Positions 45,103 through 55,443 of a stretch of 64,000 nt of DNA are shown here, piece by piece. The stretch is taken from NCBI GenBank assembly GCA_964429485.1, contig CAYSBW010000005.1, positions 1 through 64,000 of the forward strand. The letters are read 5' to 3'. Each line of letters opens with the position of its first letter. Positions within the stretch are counted from its first letter, which is position 1. The translations under genes were made by a program, and so were the position numbers. Under the pieces are notes generated by a model. The model did not search any database. It saw only the letters and a list, made by a program, of their open reading frames with translations, and had not been told where the DNA came from. This DNA is from JAPLKB01 sp964429485. GTDB taxonomy: Bacteria > Desulfobacterota > Syntrophorhabdia > Syntrophorhabdales > Syntrophorhabdaceae.

Positions 45103-45501
45103 ATATTGTATATCCTTTAGGCATGGATCACAGAGTTGAGGAACAAGTTTTAAAATACCCTTCATTTAAAATACATCAGAAAAATTAAAGAAAAAACCTT
45201 GACTTTATTAAAGAATAGCAACTAATATCTATTTATTTGGTAGGGAAATATACGGGTGGAAGCTTTGCAGAAAGACAATCACGTATATTTATTATAATTT
45301 GACATTTTACAGATTGAAGCATGTCCAGCTCTATAAGTACCAGTGGGGATAAGTTAAACCGGATATTTCATCTCGGACGGCGATGTTGCTGCAAAGGCTG
45401 AACAGCAGCATTTTGAAAAATTATGCAAAAAAAAGTTCCAATAATAATTTGAATTTCTTTTTTTGAAATAAATAATAGTAGCTTTAATAAACATGTGAGG
45501 G
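45103..45501. other. Long leader and promoter region of the T6SS operon
   Basis: A 399-base non-coding gap before tssJ. It contains a sigma-70-like promoter (45199-45228), a weak sigma-54-like GG-N10-GC site (45255-45268) and a stem GTTGCTG/CAGCAGC (about 45383-45407, one G-U pair, loop near CAAAGGCTGAA). The stretch around 45325-45415 is GC-richer than its surroundings, as a folded RNA leader might be. It does not match the c-di-GMP, fluoride or cobalamin riboswitch consensus as far as could be judged by eye. Confidence 0.4.
45199..45228 (+). promoter_or_regulatory. Sigma-70-like promoter upstream of tssJ
   Basis: TTGACT (45199-45204), an 18-base spacer and TAATAT (45223-45228). It lies about 275 bases before tssJ, giving a long untranslated leader. 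Confidence 0.5.
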
Positions 45502-46152
45502 ATGAAGTTAGCTGAATTATTAAATCATGACAGATTTTTTTTCTGTGTTTGCGTAATGCTTTTCATTTTAGCGATATCCGGCGGATGTTCGTCAGGAAAG
45601 CAATCGCAGAAACAGGAAGCAAAACCTGCAGGATCCGGTGGACCCGTTGTTATGTCAAGCCAGGACAAGGATATTGCAAGCCTTGGATTAACCGTATCAA
45701 GAGATTATCAACCAAAAAGTATTTTAATCAGCTGCAAAGCTGACAGTATGTTAAATTTTTATGATGATGCATCTCATAGTCTTATGATTGCGGTGTATCA
45801 GCTTGATAACATCAATGCCTTCAACCAGTTGGCCAAAGATCAGGAGGGCATTAAGAAACTTCTGAGTGTTGATAAATTTGATAAAAGTGTCCTTGGGTAT
45901 GATCGTTATTTTGCAGAACCTGGTGAAACAAAGCAAATAGCAATCGACAGGCTTGAAGGAGCAAAGTGGATTGGAATAGTGGCAGGATATTATGACTTTA
46001 TACCTGAACAGGCAATGCGGACTTATGAGATACCAATAATTATTGAAAAAAAGGGGATGTACGGTTTCAGAAAAACAGAAGCAAATATTATGGAACTGAT
46101 AGTTAATCTCTATCTGGGTTCAAATTCCATACAGGAGGTAAAAAATCCATGA
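45502..46152 (+). CDS. tssJ: T6SS outer-membrane lipoprotein TssJ
   Basis: A 216-residue lipoprotein with a hydrophobic leader (about 11-27) and lipobox SGGC. Ser at the next position favours the outer membrane. The body has the TssJ beta-sandwich pattern: sILISCKADSMLNFYDDASHSLMIAVYQL, then VLGYDRYFAEPGETKQIAIDRLEGAKWIGIVAGYYD, the region that anchors TssM to the outer membrane. Its stop overlaps the tssK start (ATGA). The ATG at 45502 has GAGG only a base or two upstream, too close for ideal initiation. Confidence 0.9.
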   Translation: MKLAELLNHDRFFFCVCVMLFILAISGGCSSGKQSQKQEAKPAGSGGPVVMSSQDKDIASLGLTVSRDYQPKSILISCKADSMLNFYDDASHSLMIAVYQLDNINAFNQLAKDQEGIKKLLSVDKFDKSVLGYDRYFAEPGETKQIAIDRLEGAKWIGIVAGYYDFIPEQAMRTYEIPIIIEKKGMYGFRKTEANIMELIVNLYLGSNSIQEVKNP

Positions 46153-47543
46153 TAGAACCAAAAGGTCCTGTTTTCTGGTATCAGGGTTTATTTTTGCAAC
46201 CCCAGCATTTCCAGCAGGCAGACCTGCACACAGAGTCTCTTCTTGAGCCTTTTAGAAATTACATTCTGCCCTATTTCTGGGGTGCTTGTGCTACGGATGC
46301 GGACGAAGGTTCATTAAAAGATATGGTTTTTGATCTGAAAAGCGGGGAATTCATTTTTCAGGACGGCACAAGGGTGGTTTTAAACAAGAATGGGAAGGTC
46401 CAGCCCCGTTCTTTCAGGGATTTGTGGGGACAGTCAAGGGATCCTTTCCTTGTTTATCTTGCCCTCAGGCGGTGGAATTTGAATGGAGCCAATTTGCATG
46501 AACCTCAGGAGGGGGATGGTTCCTCCGCTGGTTTTGATAATAGATTTATTACAAAAGACACTTCTTCTGAAACACTTGATCTTTATCGGGAAGGTCGAGG
46601 CGCCCATATAGCCACCCTGGATTATGCCTTGAAATTTATATGGGATTCTGAAATAGAACATTACTCAGACCACTATCTTATACCTATCGCACGAATTGAA
46701 TTTAATGGTCAGGATGCTTTTATTTCTCAGGATTTTGTTCCACCCGCTGTTACGCTTTCAAGCTCGCCTGTTCTTGTAAGATATTTTAAAAATATAAAGG
46801 AATTACTTTTTTCACGCTGTCTTATCCTTGGAGAGTATAAGAATCCCAGTGGTTTTCTTGCAAATGAGTTTCAGTCTTCCTATTTTAATTTTCTACTCGC
46901 ATTAAGAACTATTAATCGTTATATACCTGTAATAAATCATCTATCAGGTGTTTCTCATATTCATCCATGGAGTTTTTATGGAATCCTGACACAATTTATT
47001 GGAGAGATGAGCTCTTTTACGGACAGGATTGATGCTCTTGGTCATACAGAAACAGGAGAGAATTTGTTGCCTGTTTATGATCATACAAATCTCGCTCATT
47101 GTTTCAAACAGGCTTATCTTCTAATAGATGAAATACTTGACTCCCTGTTGAGAGGAATGGAGAGTGTGATACATCTTATAAGGGCCGATGATTATTTCAG
47201 TGCCATGATGCCGGCTAATCTTCTTGCCAGTTCGAATACTTTCTATGTTGGTATTAAAACAGCTATGGATAAGGAAAAATTGCTCAATGCAGTCAGGCAT
47301 ATATTAAAAATGAGTTGCCAGGAAGATATGCCTGTGCTTGTCAAAAGATCCCTGCCCGGCCTTCCTCTGGAATATGTTCCCGAACCTCCACCCGGTCTTC
47401 CCAGACGGGCTGATGTGCTTTACTTCGGAATAGATAATTCAAATAAGTACTGGCAGCCCATACAGAATAACGCCAATCTCTGTGTTTTTTGGGGAAATGC
47501 TCCTGCAGATGCTGGAATTGATTTAATAATATTAAAACAATAA
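46149..47543 (+). CDS. tssK: T6SS baseplate-to-membrane connector TssK
   Basis: A 464-residue TssK, which links the baseplate wedge to the TssLM membrane complex. The N-terminal signature VFWYQGLFLQPQHFQQADLH (about residues 8-27) is the family hallmark. The C terminus contains LPGLPLEYVPEPPPGLPRRADVLYFGID-type residues, also conserved. GGAGG precedes the ATG, which overlaps the tssJ stop. Confidence 0.96.
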   Translation: MIEPKGPVFWYQGLFLQPQHFQQADLHTESLLEPFRNYILPYFWGACATDADEGSLKDMVFDLKSGEFIFQDGTRVVLNKNGKVQPRSFRDLWGQSRDPFLVYLALRRWNLNGANLHEPQEGDGSSAGFDNRFITKDTSSETLDLYREGRGAHIATLDYALKFIWDSEIEHYSDHYLIPIARIEFNGQDAFISQDFVPPAVTLSSSPVLVRYFKNIKELLFSRCLILGEYKNPSGFLANEFQSSYFNFLLALRTINRYIPVINHLSGVSHIHPWSFYGILTQFIGEMSSFTDRIDALGHTETGENLLPVYDHTNLAHCFKQAYLLIDEILDSLLRGMESVIHLIRADDYFSAMMPANLLASSNTFYVGIKTAMDKEKLLNAVRHILKMSCQEDMPVLVKRSLPGLPLEYVPEPPPGLPRRADVLYFGIDNSNKYWQPIQNNANLCVFWGNAPADAGIDLIILKQ

Positions 47544-47554
47544 GGTTTGCCCCT

Positions 47555-48235
47555 ATGAGAATGATAGATCATTTTATTGAACTAATGGCATATACAGCTC
47601 TTTTTATAAAAGAAAACAGGACTTTTCAATCTTCCTGCGAAGACGTTGTTATGAAATATTCAGAAATGATTGAAAAATCGAAAGATTCGGCAAAAAATGC
47701 GGGTTTTCCTGCTGAATCCTGGGAAAAAGCTTTTTTTGCTATTTGTGCATGGATAGATGAGGCAATACTATGCTCGGAATGGTTGGAAAAGGAAAAATGG
47801 CAACATTCACAACTCCAGAAAACATACTTCAACACAACAAGGGCTGGTGAAGAATTTTTTTCATTCCTTGCAGAACTTAATATCGAAGAGGATGATAACG
47901 CCATAAGGGAGGTTTATCTCTATTGCTTGTTAATGGGTTTCAAGGGTATGTATTTTATGCCGGGTGATAGAGATATTTTATCTGAAATAAAAAAACAACA
48001 AAAAGAAAATTTAAAAGGCAACAGCTTGAAAAACGCAGATATGCTGCCTGATGAGCTTGTCCTTTTTCCTCATGGCTATGAAGGAAGTCAAAAGAAAAAG
48101 CGTAAAAAATGGTATAGGATAAATGTGGGCACCTTTATTGCCTCTGCTGCAATCCTGTCAGCAGCAGCTTTTATCTTGTTGATATTTTTTTATAAGGCAA
48201 TGCTGAATAATCTTGTTGCGGGATACATTAAATGA
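47555..48235 (+). CDS. tssL: T6SS inner-membrane protein TssL (DotU family)
   Basis: A 226-residue protein with an N-terminal cytoplasmic helical domain (about 1-150, including FAICAWIDEAILCSEW and the GFKGMYF segment) and one C-terminal membrane segment (about 194-215). There is no OmpA-like peptidoglycan-binding extension, so cell-wall anchoring must come from another protein. Its ATG has no strong ribosome-binding site. The stop overlaps the tssM start by four bases (ATGA). Confidence 0.93.
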   Translation: MRMIDHFIELMAYTALFIKENRTFQSSCEDVVMKYSEMIEKSKDSAKNAGFPAESWEKAFFAICAWIDEAILCSEWLEKEKWQHSQLQKTYFNTTRAGEEFFSFLAELNIEEDDNAIREVYLYCLLMGFKGMYFMPGDRDILSEIKKQQKENLKGNSLKNADMLPDELVLFPHGYEGSQKKKRKKWYRINVGTFIASAAILSAAAFILLIFFYKAMLNNLVAGYIK

Positions 48236-51200
48236 AAAAAATCCTTAAGATCCTTTTGGTAATTATTATCCTAGCCGTATTTGCCGGTTTAGATATATGG
48301 TTAATCATAAAAACAGGTTGGCATTGGTGGATAGGTATAGCCATCTATGCCGGTGTTATTGCTGTATGGATAAGCATACTGTTCCTGAAAAAATATTTAA
48401 CAAGGAGAAAGGAGAAACAATTTGTCCACAGGGTTGTAGAACTTGATGAGGCTGCTATAAAACGTTCTGCTGTTCACCAACGGCAGGAACTCAAGGATCT
48501 CCAGGCAAGATGGAAAGAATCTGTTGAACTTTTGCGTTCCTCAAATATAAAAAGAGGAATAAGAGACCCCATTTATGCAATGCCCTGGTATATTATAATA
48601 GGTGAATCAGGAGCAGGAAAGACCACAGCGATCAAGAATGCCAAACTGAATTCTCCCGTATCTGACATTACCCGTACATCGGGACTTGCTGCAACTAAAA
48701 ACTGTGACTGGTGGTTTCTCGAGAATGCCATTATCCTTGATACTGCAGGTCGTTACACTATACCTGTTGATGAAACATCTGACAGGGAAGAATGGGAAGA
48801 GTTTCTTGTGCTTCTGGCCAAATACAGGCGCCGCGAACCTGTAAACGGTCTAATTATTACCCTGTCTGCTGAAAAACTTTTATCTGCCGATTCTATGACC
48901 TTAAGAACTGACGGGCAGAGCATAAGGAAAAGAATCGATCAGCTCATGCGTGTGTCAGGAGCCAAATTTCCTGTCTACATACTTGTTACAAAGATGGATA
49001 TGGTCTATGGGTTTAACAGTATGTTTCTTGGATTACCTGAAGAGGATTCAAACCAGACAGCAGGATATCTGAATGATGATGAGAAAGCAGGCTGGGAAAG
49101 AATTGTGGAACATTCTTTCAAATTTACAGAAGAACGATTACATTGCATCCGTACAAATAGTATTGAAAAAAACAATGATATACCTGATCCTGGAACTATA
49201 ATATTTCCCTTGGAGTTTTTGTCTCTGAAAACAGCAATGAAAGATTTTGCAAAATCAGTTTTTGAACACAATCCTTATCAGGAAACTCCTGTTTTAAGGG
49301 GTATATATTTTTCAAGTGCCCGTCAAGCCAGTGAATCTTCTTCAAGATTTCTTGAAATGAATGGCGAGCCTGCCCAGGGCCAGCCAGAAAAGGCTTTAAG
49401 TCGAGGTCTATTCCTCAAAGATTTTTTTACCCAGGTTTTACCTCGGGATCGTTACTTCATGCGCCCTGTCTATGAATATATAAAATGGCGAAGATTAACA
49501 GGTAGTCTCGGGTTTTTATCTGTAATGTTTATCTTAATTACTCTTACAGGACTTCTTACTGCTTCTTTTTTTCATAACATTAACGCTCTTGATAAATTTT
49601 TTGCTGTATTCAAGACATCTCCCAAACTTGAATCTAATATGGTTGCCAATATCCTTATGCTTGAAAAATTCAGAATTCAGATATCAGAGGTGGAGGAGAC
49701 CAATAAAAGGTGGTTTCTTCCCCATTTTGGACTTACAACAGCACGGGACTTTGAAAAAAAGGCAAAAGAACAGTACAAAAAACTCTACAGAGAAGGTTTT
49801 TTGCTTAATTTTGACGGTGAATTGTACAGAAATATAAGTAAGATAGGAGATTCAACAGACAGTGATACCATAGCAGTTTATGTAGAATTTCTTGTTGCCC
49901 GTATATTTACAATAAAATCTTATCTTGAAAGAGATATATTTTTCAAGAAGGCAAAGGAGACTGAGGAATCAAATGATTTACAAAGGACCTTTACAAATCT
50001 TATGGCATTCGTGTATCCCCAGGTGCCTTCTCCTGTTGCTGCAATAGTTGATGATACTTATGTTGCATATCTGGACTGGCATTACAACAAGGCAGAGCTA
50101 ACAAAGACGTTGGAGCTTTTACAGTCATCCCTTAATGATATTCTGAGAAAACACAAAGATTTGAAATGGCTTGTAAAACAATCCATGCTTGATGTTTATG
50201 ACATAAATCTCGATGATTTCTGGACCAAATCAGGGTTGAGAAACAATGAAGATCCTATTGTTATTGATGGTGAATATACAAAAGAAGGCCATAAAAAAAT
50301 AAAAGAATTTATGGAATCAATGATTAAAGCAGGGGTAGAGGAAAAACTTGAAGGTTCCAATTTGGCAAATTTCTGGGAGTGGTACCGCGTGCAGTATTTT
50401 AATTCATGGCAGCATTTTGCTGTAAATCTGCAAACCGGGGATTATTTCATTAAATCTGATTCTGATAAAAACAACATGGTCATGGCTATGACAACGGATA
50501 ATAATCCTTTTTGGAATTTTTTACAAAGAGCAGCAATGGAGCTTTCAGCAGATGACTATCTTGCGCCCTACCCTAAATGGGCCCAGCTCATAATAGAACT
50601 TGATAAGGCACGCAAAGTGTCGGAACAGGATGACAAAGAAGGAAAGAAGAGCTTAAAGATGAGGTTGCTGGAAGAAGAGAAAAAAATATATGAAGATCTT
50701 GAAAAGTTTAAGCCCAAGGGCGGTGCTGATATTGATAGGAGAATCGAGGCCGGTAATATCTATGCTGAATTTACCAAAACCATGAGTCAGTTAGCTCCTG
50801 TTGCCACATCAAAAGAAAACTGTTTTCGCTTTCTGGCAGATCTTTTTTCCGAGCTGTCTACTGGAGCTGAAAATAAATCACCTTTTAATATTGCATATGT
50901 GCAGTATTTAAATCTGAAAAATACTTTGAAAGATTTTAAGGAAAATACTGAATTTGTATGGGATATTGTGGCAGGCCCTCTTAATTACCTTCTTTCATAC
51001 AGTACAGGTAAGACTTCCTGTGTTCTTCAGGATCAATGGGAAAAAGATGTTGTTAATAAGACCGAAGGAGTTACGGTGGATAAACTTCCAAAAATACTAT
51101 TTAACAAAAAAGACGGTGTTGTCTGGACATTCAGGGATGGATCTGCCAAACCTTTTCTTGTAATGGGTAAATGGGGTTATACGTCAAGAAAAATATATGA

Positions 51201-51756
51201 TAACACTTTTCTTGAACATGCAATACGATTCGAGCCAGAATTTCTTAGCTTTATCAATAAAGGGCAAAGCGTTATCGTAGATTACCAGCCTGAATATGCT
51301 GTAAATATTGGAACTGTTCCTGTGTCTGTAAATAAGGAGGCAACCATAAAACCTATCGGTGTTATACTCACAGTTCAGTGTGCGGACAAGGAAGGTACGG
51401 TAAGGAATTATAACTATAGGGAAAAGGAAACATTGCAATGGTCACCGGAAAAATGTGGTGATACTACATTGAAGATACAATTCCCTGATTTAACATTGAC
51501 CAGATTGTATAAAGGACAAATGGGATTTCCCAAATTCCTGTCTGATTTCAGAACCGGCGCCAGGACATTCACTGCCGAAGATTTTCCTGATTCCAGGAAT
51601 GTCCTGGCATCAATAGGGGTGAAGTGGATAAAAATACAGTACATGATAGAACACGGAATTCCTGTCATAAATCTTCTTAAAGGACTGTCTGTTAAAATTC
51701 CTTCTGTTATCACAAATTGTTATACAGAAGATAATAAAGTAAAAACAAACAGATAG
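48232..51756 (+). CDS. tssM: T6SS inner-membrane protein TssM (IcmF family)
   Basis: A 1174-residue protein forming the trans-envelope channel with TssL and TssJ. Two N-terminal membrane segments (about 5-25 and 33-54) are followed by a cytoplasmic NTPase-like domain with Walker A GESGAGKT (residues 124-131) and ILDTAGRYTIP. A third membrane segment (about 424-446) leads to a periplasmic domain of about 700 residues with the IcmF and DUF1215-type C-terminal regions. An intact Walker A is kept here; some TssM proteins lack it. Confidence 0.95.
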   Translation: MKKILKILLVIIILAVFAGLDIWLIIKTGWHWWIGIAIYAGVIAVWISILFLKKYLTRRKEKQFVHRVVELDEAAIKRSAVHQRQELKDLQARWKESVELLRSSNIKRGIRDPIYAMPWYIIIGESGAGKTTAIKNAKLNSPVSDITRTSGLAATKNCDWWFLENAIILDTAGRYTIPVDETSDREEWEEFLVLLAKYRRREPVNGLIITLSAEKLLSADSMTLRTDGQSIRKRIDQLMRVSGAKFPVYILVTKMDMVYGFNSMFLGLPEEDSNQTAGYLNDDEKAGWERIVEHSFKFTEERLHCIRTNSIEKNNDIPDPGTIIFPLEFLSLKTAMKDFAKSVFEHNPYQETPVLRGIYFSSARQASESSSRFLEMNGEPAQGQPEKALSRGLFLKDFFTQVLPRDRYFMRPVYEYIKWRRLTGSLGFLSVMFILITLTGLLTASFFHNINALDKFFAVFKTSPKLESNMVANILMLEKFRIQISEVEETNKRWFLPHFGLTTARDFEKKAKEQYKKLYREGFLLNFDGELYRNISKIGDSTDSDTIAVYVEFLVARIFTIKSYLERDIFFKKAKETEESNDLQRTFTNLMAFVYPQVPSPVAAIVDDTYVAYLDWHYNKAELTKTLELLQSSLNDILRKHKDLKWLVKQSMLDVYDINLDDFWTKSGLRNNEDPIVIDGEYTKEGHKKIKEFMESMIKAGVEEKLEGSNLANFWEWYRVQYFNSWQHFAVNLQTGDYFIKSDSDKNNMVMAMTTDNNPFWNFLQRAAMELSADDYLAPYPKWAQLIIELDKARKVSEQDDKEGKKSLKMRLLEEEKKIYEDLEKFKPKGGADIDRRIEAGNIYAEFTKTMSQLAPVATSKENCFRFLADLFSELSTGAENKSPFNIAYVQYLNLKNTLKDFKENTEFVWDIVAGPLNYLLSYSTGKTSCVLQDQWEKDVVNKTEGVTVDKLPKILFNKKDGVVWTFRDGSAKPFLVMGKWGYTSRKIYDNTFLEHAIRFEPEFLSFINKGQSVIVDYQPEYAVNIGTVPVSVNKEATIKPIGVILTVQCADKEGTVRNYNYREKETLQWSPEKCGDTTLKIQFPDLTLTRLYKGQMGFPKFLSDFRTGARTFTAEDFPDSRNVLASIGVKWIKIQYMIEHGIPVINLLKGLSVKIPSVITNCYTEDNKVKTNR

Positions 51757-51764
51757 GGGAATGT

Positions 51765-53342
51765 ATGGATCCATCTGATACAGGTAAAAAACCGGTGCCG
51801 GGTCCAAATCCGGCAGGAAGGGATATAAGAACAGACCCCCTTTACGATGATCTATCGTCAGAAATAAATAAAAGTTCATCCATATCAGCTTCAAGCCCTC
51901 TGGACTGGCAAAAGGTTGTCAACCTTTCAAAAAAGATTCTTGAAGAACAATCAAAGGATTTACTTGTTTGCAGTTATCTCTGTGTCGGGCTCTTGAAGAC
52001 TGAAGGACTGAAAGGTCTTGCCGGTGGTTTTCATATATACAGGGATTTATTGGAGATCTATTGGGATACAATGTTTCCGTTGAAAACAAGGATAAGGGGT
52101 AGACTGAATGCTCTTTCATGGTGGGTCGATACACTGGAAGACAGTTTGCGGGGAATGGAAGGGGAGGTCTGGAGCCAGAGGGACATCAATCATATTTCCG
52201 AAGACCTCGATGCAATAGATATATTCCTTGCTAATAATCTTGATGAACCTCCTGAATTAAGATCTATTATTTCAATGGTTTCATCACTTTTGTTTGTAGA
52301 AGATAAAAAAAATGAAGAAAGAGCAAATTATTCTGATAGGGAAGCACCTGTTGATATAAAAAAACAGGAATCAAATACTGTACAGACAAACATGCCTCAA
52401 CAGCAATCTTTTATATCCGTACCCGATGTTGTAACAGATGAAGATACTGACAGGGCAATGCGTGTGGTTTTTGATGCAATGAAAAAGATTTTGAACAGTA
52501 TGATACAACAAAAACCTCTACCTGTACTTTATTTCCGCTTAAACCGCTTCGTAGCATGGTCCACTGTGTATAGTGTGCCTCCAAGCGATGACGATGGCAA
52601 GACCATGCTTCCGGCTCCCGACGGACAGTTACAGAATAACCTGAAAAATTTTTACAATGCCGGAAAATGGCAGGATCTTCTTGATGCAGCAGAAACACGC
52701 GTTTCCGAATTTCTTTTCTGGTTGGATTTGAGCAGATATGTGAGCGAATCTCTCGATCATTTAAATCAGAAAGATCTTTCAGAGGAAATTGCATTTGCAA
52801 CAGCACTTTATGCAGGACGATTGAAGGGAATTGAGAAGCTTTCTTTTTCAGATGGAACACCCTTTGCCGATGACATTACCTGTGATTGGCTTAATAATTT
52901 TGAGCTCAAAGAGAACAGAAAGCAGGGTGTAACAGATATTGTAATGCCCGGTGCTTTTGATGAACAGGTAAAGGAAGAAATGGAAGATGCCGAGCAAATT
53001 GCTGCTACCGGAGACATAGCAGGTGCTCTGAGAGGATTGCGTGAAAAAATAGGAAGCGCTTCATCAGGGCATGAACGTTTTATAAGAGTTCTATATTTTT
53101 GTCGTTTTCTTTTCAGAGTTAATCAGATTAAGTTGACAGTTCCTTACCTCCAGGAGTTAATTGTATGTATTGATAGCTACAAAATTGAATTGTGGGATCC
53201 CAAACTTGCAATTAATGCATACAAAACCATACTTTATGGTATGAAACGGCAGAAATCAGGAAATGTTGAAGATTTAGTTGATGAGGTCACAAAAAGACTG
53301 GCCCTGATAGACCCTGCAGGGGCGATAAAATTTCTTGGCTGA
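51765..53342 (+). CDS. tssA: T6SS cap/assembly protein TssA (ImpA domain)
   Basis: A 525-residue protein. The ImpA N-terminal domain (about 15-125) has DPLYDDLSSEINKSS, the SKDLLVCSYLCVGLLKTEGLKGLAGG stretch and WDTMFP...RGRLNALSWW. The C-terminal VasJ-like region (about 225-525) carries the ring-forming domain. TssA coordinates baseplate priming and sheath polymerisation. AGGGGA lies just before the ATG, eight bases after the tssM stop. Confidence 0.9.
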   Translation: MDPSDTGKKPVPGPNPAGRDIRTDPLYDDLSSEINKSSSISASSPLDWQKVVNLSKKILEEQSKDLLVCSYLCVGLLKTEGLKGLAGGFHIYRDLLEIYWDTMFPLKTRIRGRLNALSWWVDTLEDSLRGMEGEVWSQRDINHISEDLDAIDIFLANNLDEPPELRSIISMVSSLLFVEDKKNEERANYSDREAPVDIKKQESNTVQTNMPQQQSFISVPDVVTDEDTDRAMRVVFDAMKKILNSMIQQKPLPVLYFRLNRFVAWSTVYSVPPSDDDGKTMLPAPDGQLQNNLKNFYNAGKWQDLLDAAETRVSEFLFWLDLSRYVSESLDHLNQKDLSEEIAFATALYAGRLKGIEKLSFSDGTPFADDITCDWLNNFELKENRKQGVTDIVMPGAFDEQVKEEMEDAEQIAATGDIAGALRGLREKIGSASSGHERFIRVLYFCRFLFRVNQIKLTVPYLQELIVCIDSYKIELWDPKLAINAYKTILYGMKRQKSGNVEDLVDEVTKRLALIDPAGAIKFLG

Positions 53343-53456
53343 TGATAAATAATTTATTACTAAATGCTTGATTTACCTATAGTGCTGTGTTAAATGTAAA
53401 ATCATTTTTGTATATTGTAAATGCTTAATAAATAAGAGTAAATATGGAGGTGTAGA

Positions 53457-53942
53457 ATGGCAAAAGAAGCTTCGGTTGCACCAAAGGAACGTGTGAATAT
53501 CGTATACCGACCAGCCACAGGTGATGCAAAAGAGGAAGTGGAGCTGCCTCTTAAAATACTTGTGACCGGAGATTTCACAGGCAGCCAGGATAGCCGCACA
53601 TTAGAAGACAGAAAACCTGTTAATATAGATAAGGATAATTTCGACGAAGTTCTTGCGGCTTCGAAAGTAAAGCTTGATGTGTCGGTGCCTGACAGGCTTT
53701 CTTCAGAATCGGGCGCTCAGATGAATGTAGGTCTTGATTTTAATAAAATAAAGGATTTTGATCCGGATTCGATTATTCAGAAAGTGCCGGAGCTGAAGCA
53801 ACTTATGGAGCTGCGAGATGCACTCAAAGCACTTAAAGGGCCGCTGGGAAATGTTCCTGAATTCCGCAAAAAAATTCAGGATCTTATTAAGGATGAGGGT
53901 GCTCGTGCAAGACTTTTGAAGGAATTGAACATCGAATCTTAA
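53457..53942 (+). CDS. tssB: T6SS contractile sheath small subunit TssB
   Basis: A 161-residue VipA-type sheath protein. Family features are SVAPKERVNIVYRP near the start, LPLKILVTGDFTGSQDSRTLEDRKPVNIDKDNF (about 30-62) and the C-terminal helix with LRDALKALKGPLGNVPEFRKKIQ. It heterodimerises with TssC to build the contractile tube. GGAGG precedes the ATG. A 114-base gap separates it from tssA. Confidence 0.96.
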   Translation: MAKEASVAPKERVNIVYRPATGDAKEEVELPLKILVTGDFTGSQDSRTLEDRKPVNIDKDNFDEVLAASKVKLDVSVPDRLSSESGAQMNVGLDFNKIKDFDPDSIIQKVPELKQLMELRDALKALKGPLGNVPEFRKKIQDLIKDEGARARLLKELNIES

Positions 53943-53955
53943 AAAGGGAGGTTAT

Positions 53956-55443
53956 ATGGCTGAAGAAGAAAAAAAGGCACAGGAAGCACAAGCATCGCAG
54001 GTGGTTGAAGAAACATCTCTGCTTGATGAGATTGTACAGGCAACTCGCATGAAACCGACGGATGAAGGTTATTCCATGACAAAGCAGGGCCTGCAGATTT
54101 TTATTGATGAGCTCCTTAAGCCCGGCAGAGAAGTGGATAAGGTAACGCAAGCTACCGTGGATGATATGATAGCAAATCTTGATCAGAAGCTCAGTGCACA
54201 GATGAACGAGATACTTCACAATGATCAATTCCAAAAGCTTGAATCAGCTTGGCGTTCACTCAAGTTTTTTGTCGATAAAACAGATTTCAGAGAGAATATA
54301 AAGATCGAAATGATTAATGCTACCAAACAGGATCTTCTCGATGATTTTGAGGATTCTCCGGAAATAACAAAATCAGGTCTTTACAAAACGATATATACAA
54401 GTGAATATGGACAGTTTGGTGGCAAACCCTATGGTCTTATTGTCGGTAACTATGAATTCGGGCCTGGCGCACAGGACATTAAACTGCTTCAATCCATTGC
54501 AAGTGTTGCGACAATGTCCCATGCGCCATTTATAGCTGCTGCCGGTTCCGAATTTTTTGGACTTGAAAGTTTTTCAGGGCTTCCCAATCTTAAAGATTTG
54601 AAATCTATCTTTGAAATGCCCCAATATGTCAAATGGCAATCATTCAGAGAAAGCGAGGATTCAAGAAATGTATCTCTTACGCTTCCACATTTTTTGTTGC
54701 GTCTTCCCTATGGTCCGGAGACCCAGCCAGTGAAAAGCTTTAATTATAAGGAAGATGTTGCAGATAACGACAAAAAGTTTCTCTGGGGCAACAGCGCCTT
54801 TGCCTTTGCCTCCAGGGTAAGTGACAGTTTTGCAAAATACCGCTGGTGTGCCAATATCATCGGTCCCCAGGGAGGGGGTGCAGTAGAGGACCTTCCCATC
54901 TATCAATATGAAGCCATGGGTGAAATGCAAACCAAGATACCTACTGAAATACTTGTCTCGGAACGTCGTGAATTTGAGCTTGCCGAAGAAGGTTTTATAG
55001 CCTTGACTATGCGTAAGGGAAGTGATAACGCAGCTTTTTTCTCAGCCAATTCCGTGCAGAAACCGAAGGTTTTTGCTAATACTCCTGAAGGCAAACAGGC
55101 GGAAACAAACTACAAACTCGGTACACAGCTTCCCTACACTTTTGTTATCAGCCGTCTTGCCCATTATATCAAAGTTATTCAAAGAGAAAACATCGGCACA
55201 TGGAAAGATAAAAACGATATAGAAAATGAGCTGAACAACTGGATAAGGCAATACATCGCAGATCAGGACAGTGTATCACCCGGAGTAAGGAGCAGACGTC
55301 CTTTAAGAAAAGCTCAAATTATTGTTTCCGATGTTGAAGGAGATCCCGGATGGTACAGGGTAAACCTCATGGTTCAACCCCATTTTAAATATATGGGTGC
55401 TTCCTTTACCCTTTCTCTTGCCGGCAAACTAGATAAGAAATAG
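53956..55443 (+). CDS. tssC: T6SS contractile sheath large subunit TssC
   Basis: A 495-residue VipB-type sheath protein. Conserved stretches: LDQKLSAQMNEILHNDQFQKLESAWRSLKFFV (about 75-106), GLIVGNYEFG, LPYG and WGNSAFAFASRVSDSFAKYRWCANIIGPQGGG, ending in SDVEGDPGWYRVNLMVQPHFKYMGASFTLSL. It starts 13 bases after tssB with GGGAGG upstream. The sheath it forms is recycled by ClpV encoded later. Confidence 0.97.
   Translation: MAEEEKKAQEAQASQVVEETSLLDEIVQATRMKPTDEGYSMTKQGLQIFIDELLKPGREVDKVTQATVDDMIANLDQKLSAQMNEILHNDQFQKLESAWRSLKFFVDKTDFRENIKIEMINATKQDLLDDFEDSPEITKSGLYKTIYTSEYGQFGGKPYGLIVGNYEFGPGAQDIKLLQSIASVATMSHAPFIAAAGSEFFGLESFSGLPNLKDLKSIFEMPQYVKWQSFRESEDSRNVSLTLPHFLLRLPYGPETQPVKSFNYKEDVADNDKKFLWGNSAFAFASRVSDSFAKYRWCANIIGPQGGGAVEDLPIYQYEAMGEMQTKIPTEILVSERREFELAEEGFIALTMRKGSDNAAFFSANSVQKPKVFANTPEGKQAETNYKLGTQLPYTFVISRLAHYIKVIQRENIGTWKDKNDIENELNNWIRQYIADQDSVSPGVRSRRPLRKAQIIVSDVEGDPGWYRVNLMVQPHFKYMGASFTLSLAGKLDKK

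Noticed and set aside
45240..45420. A c-di-GMP, fluoride or cobalamin riboswitch before tssJ
   Set aside because: Fragments such as GCAAAGG are suggestive, but the conserved cores and pairing order do not match by eye.
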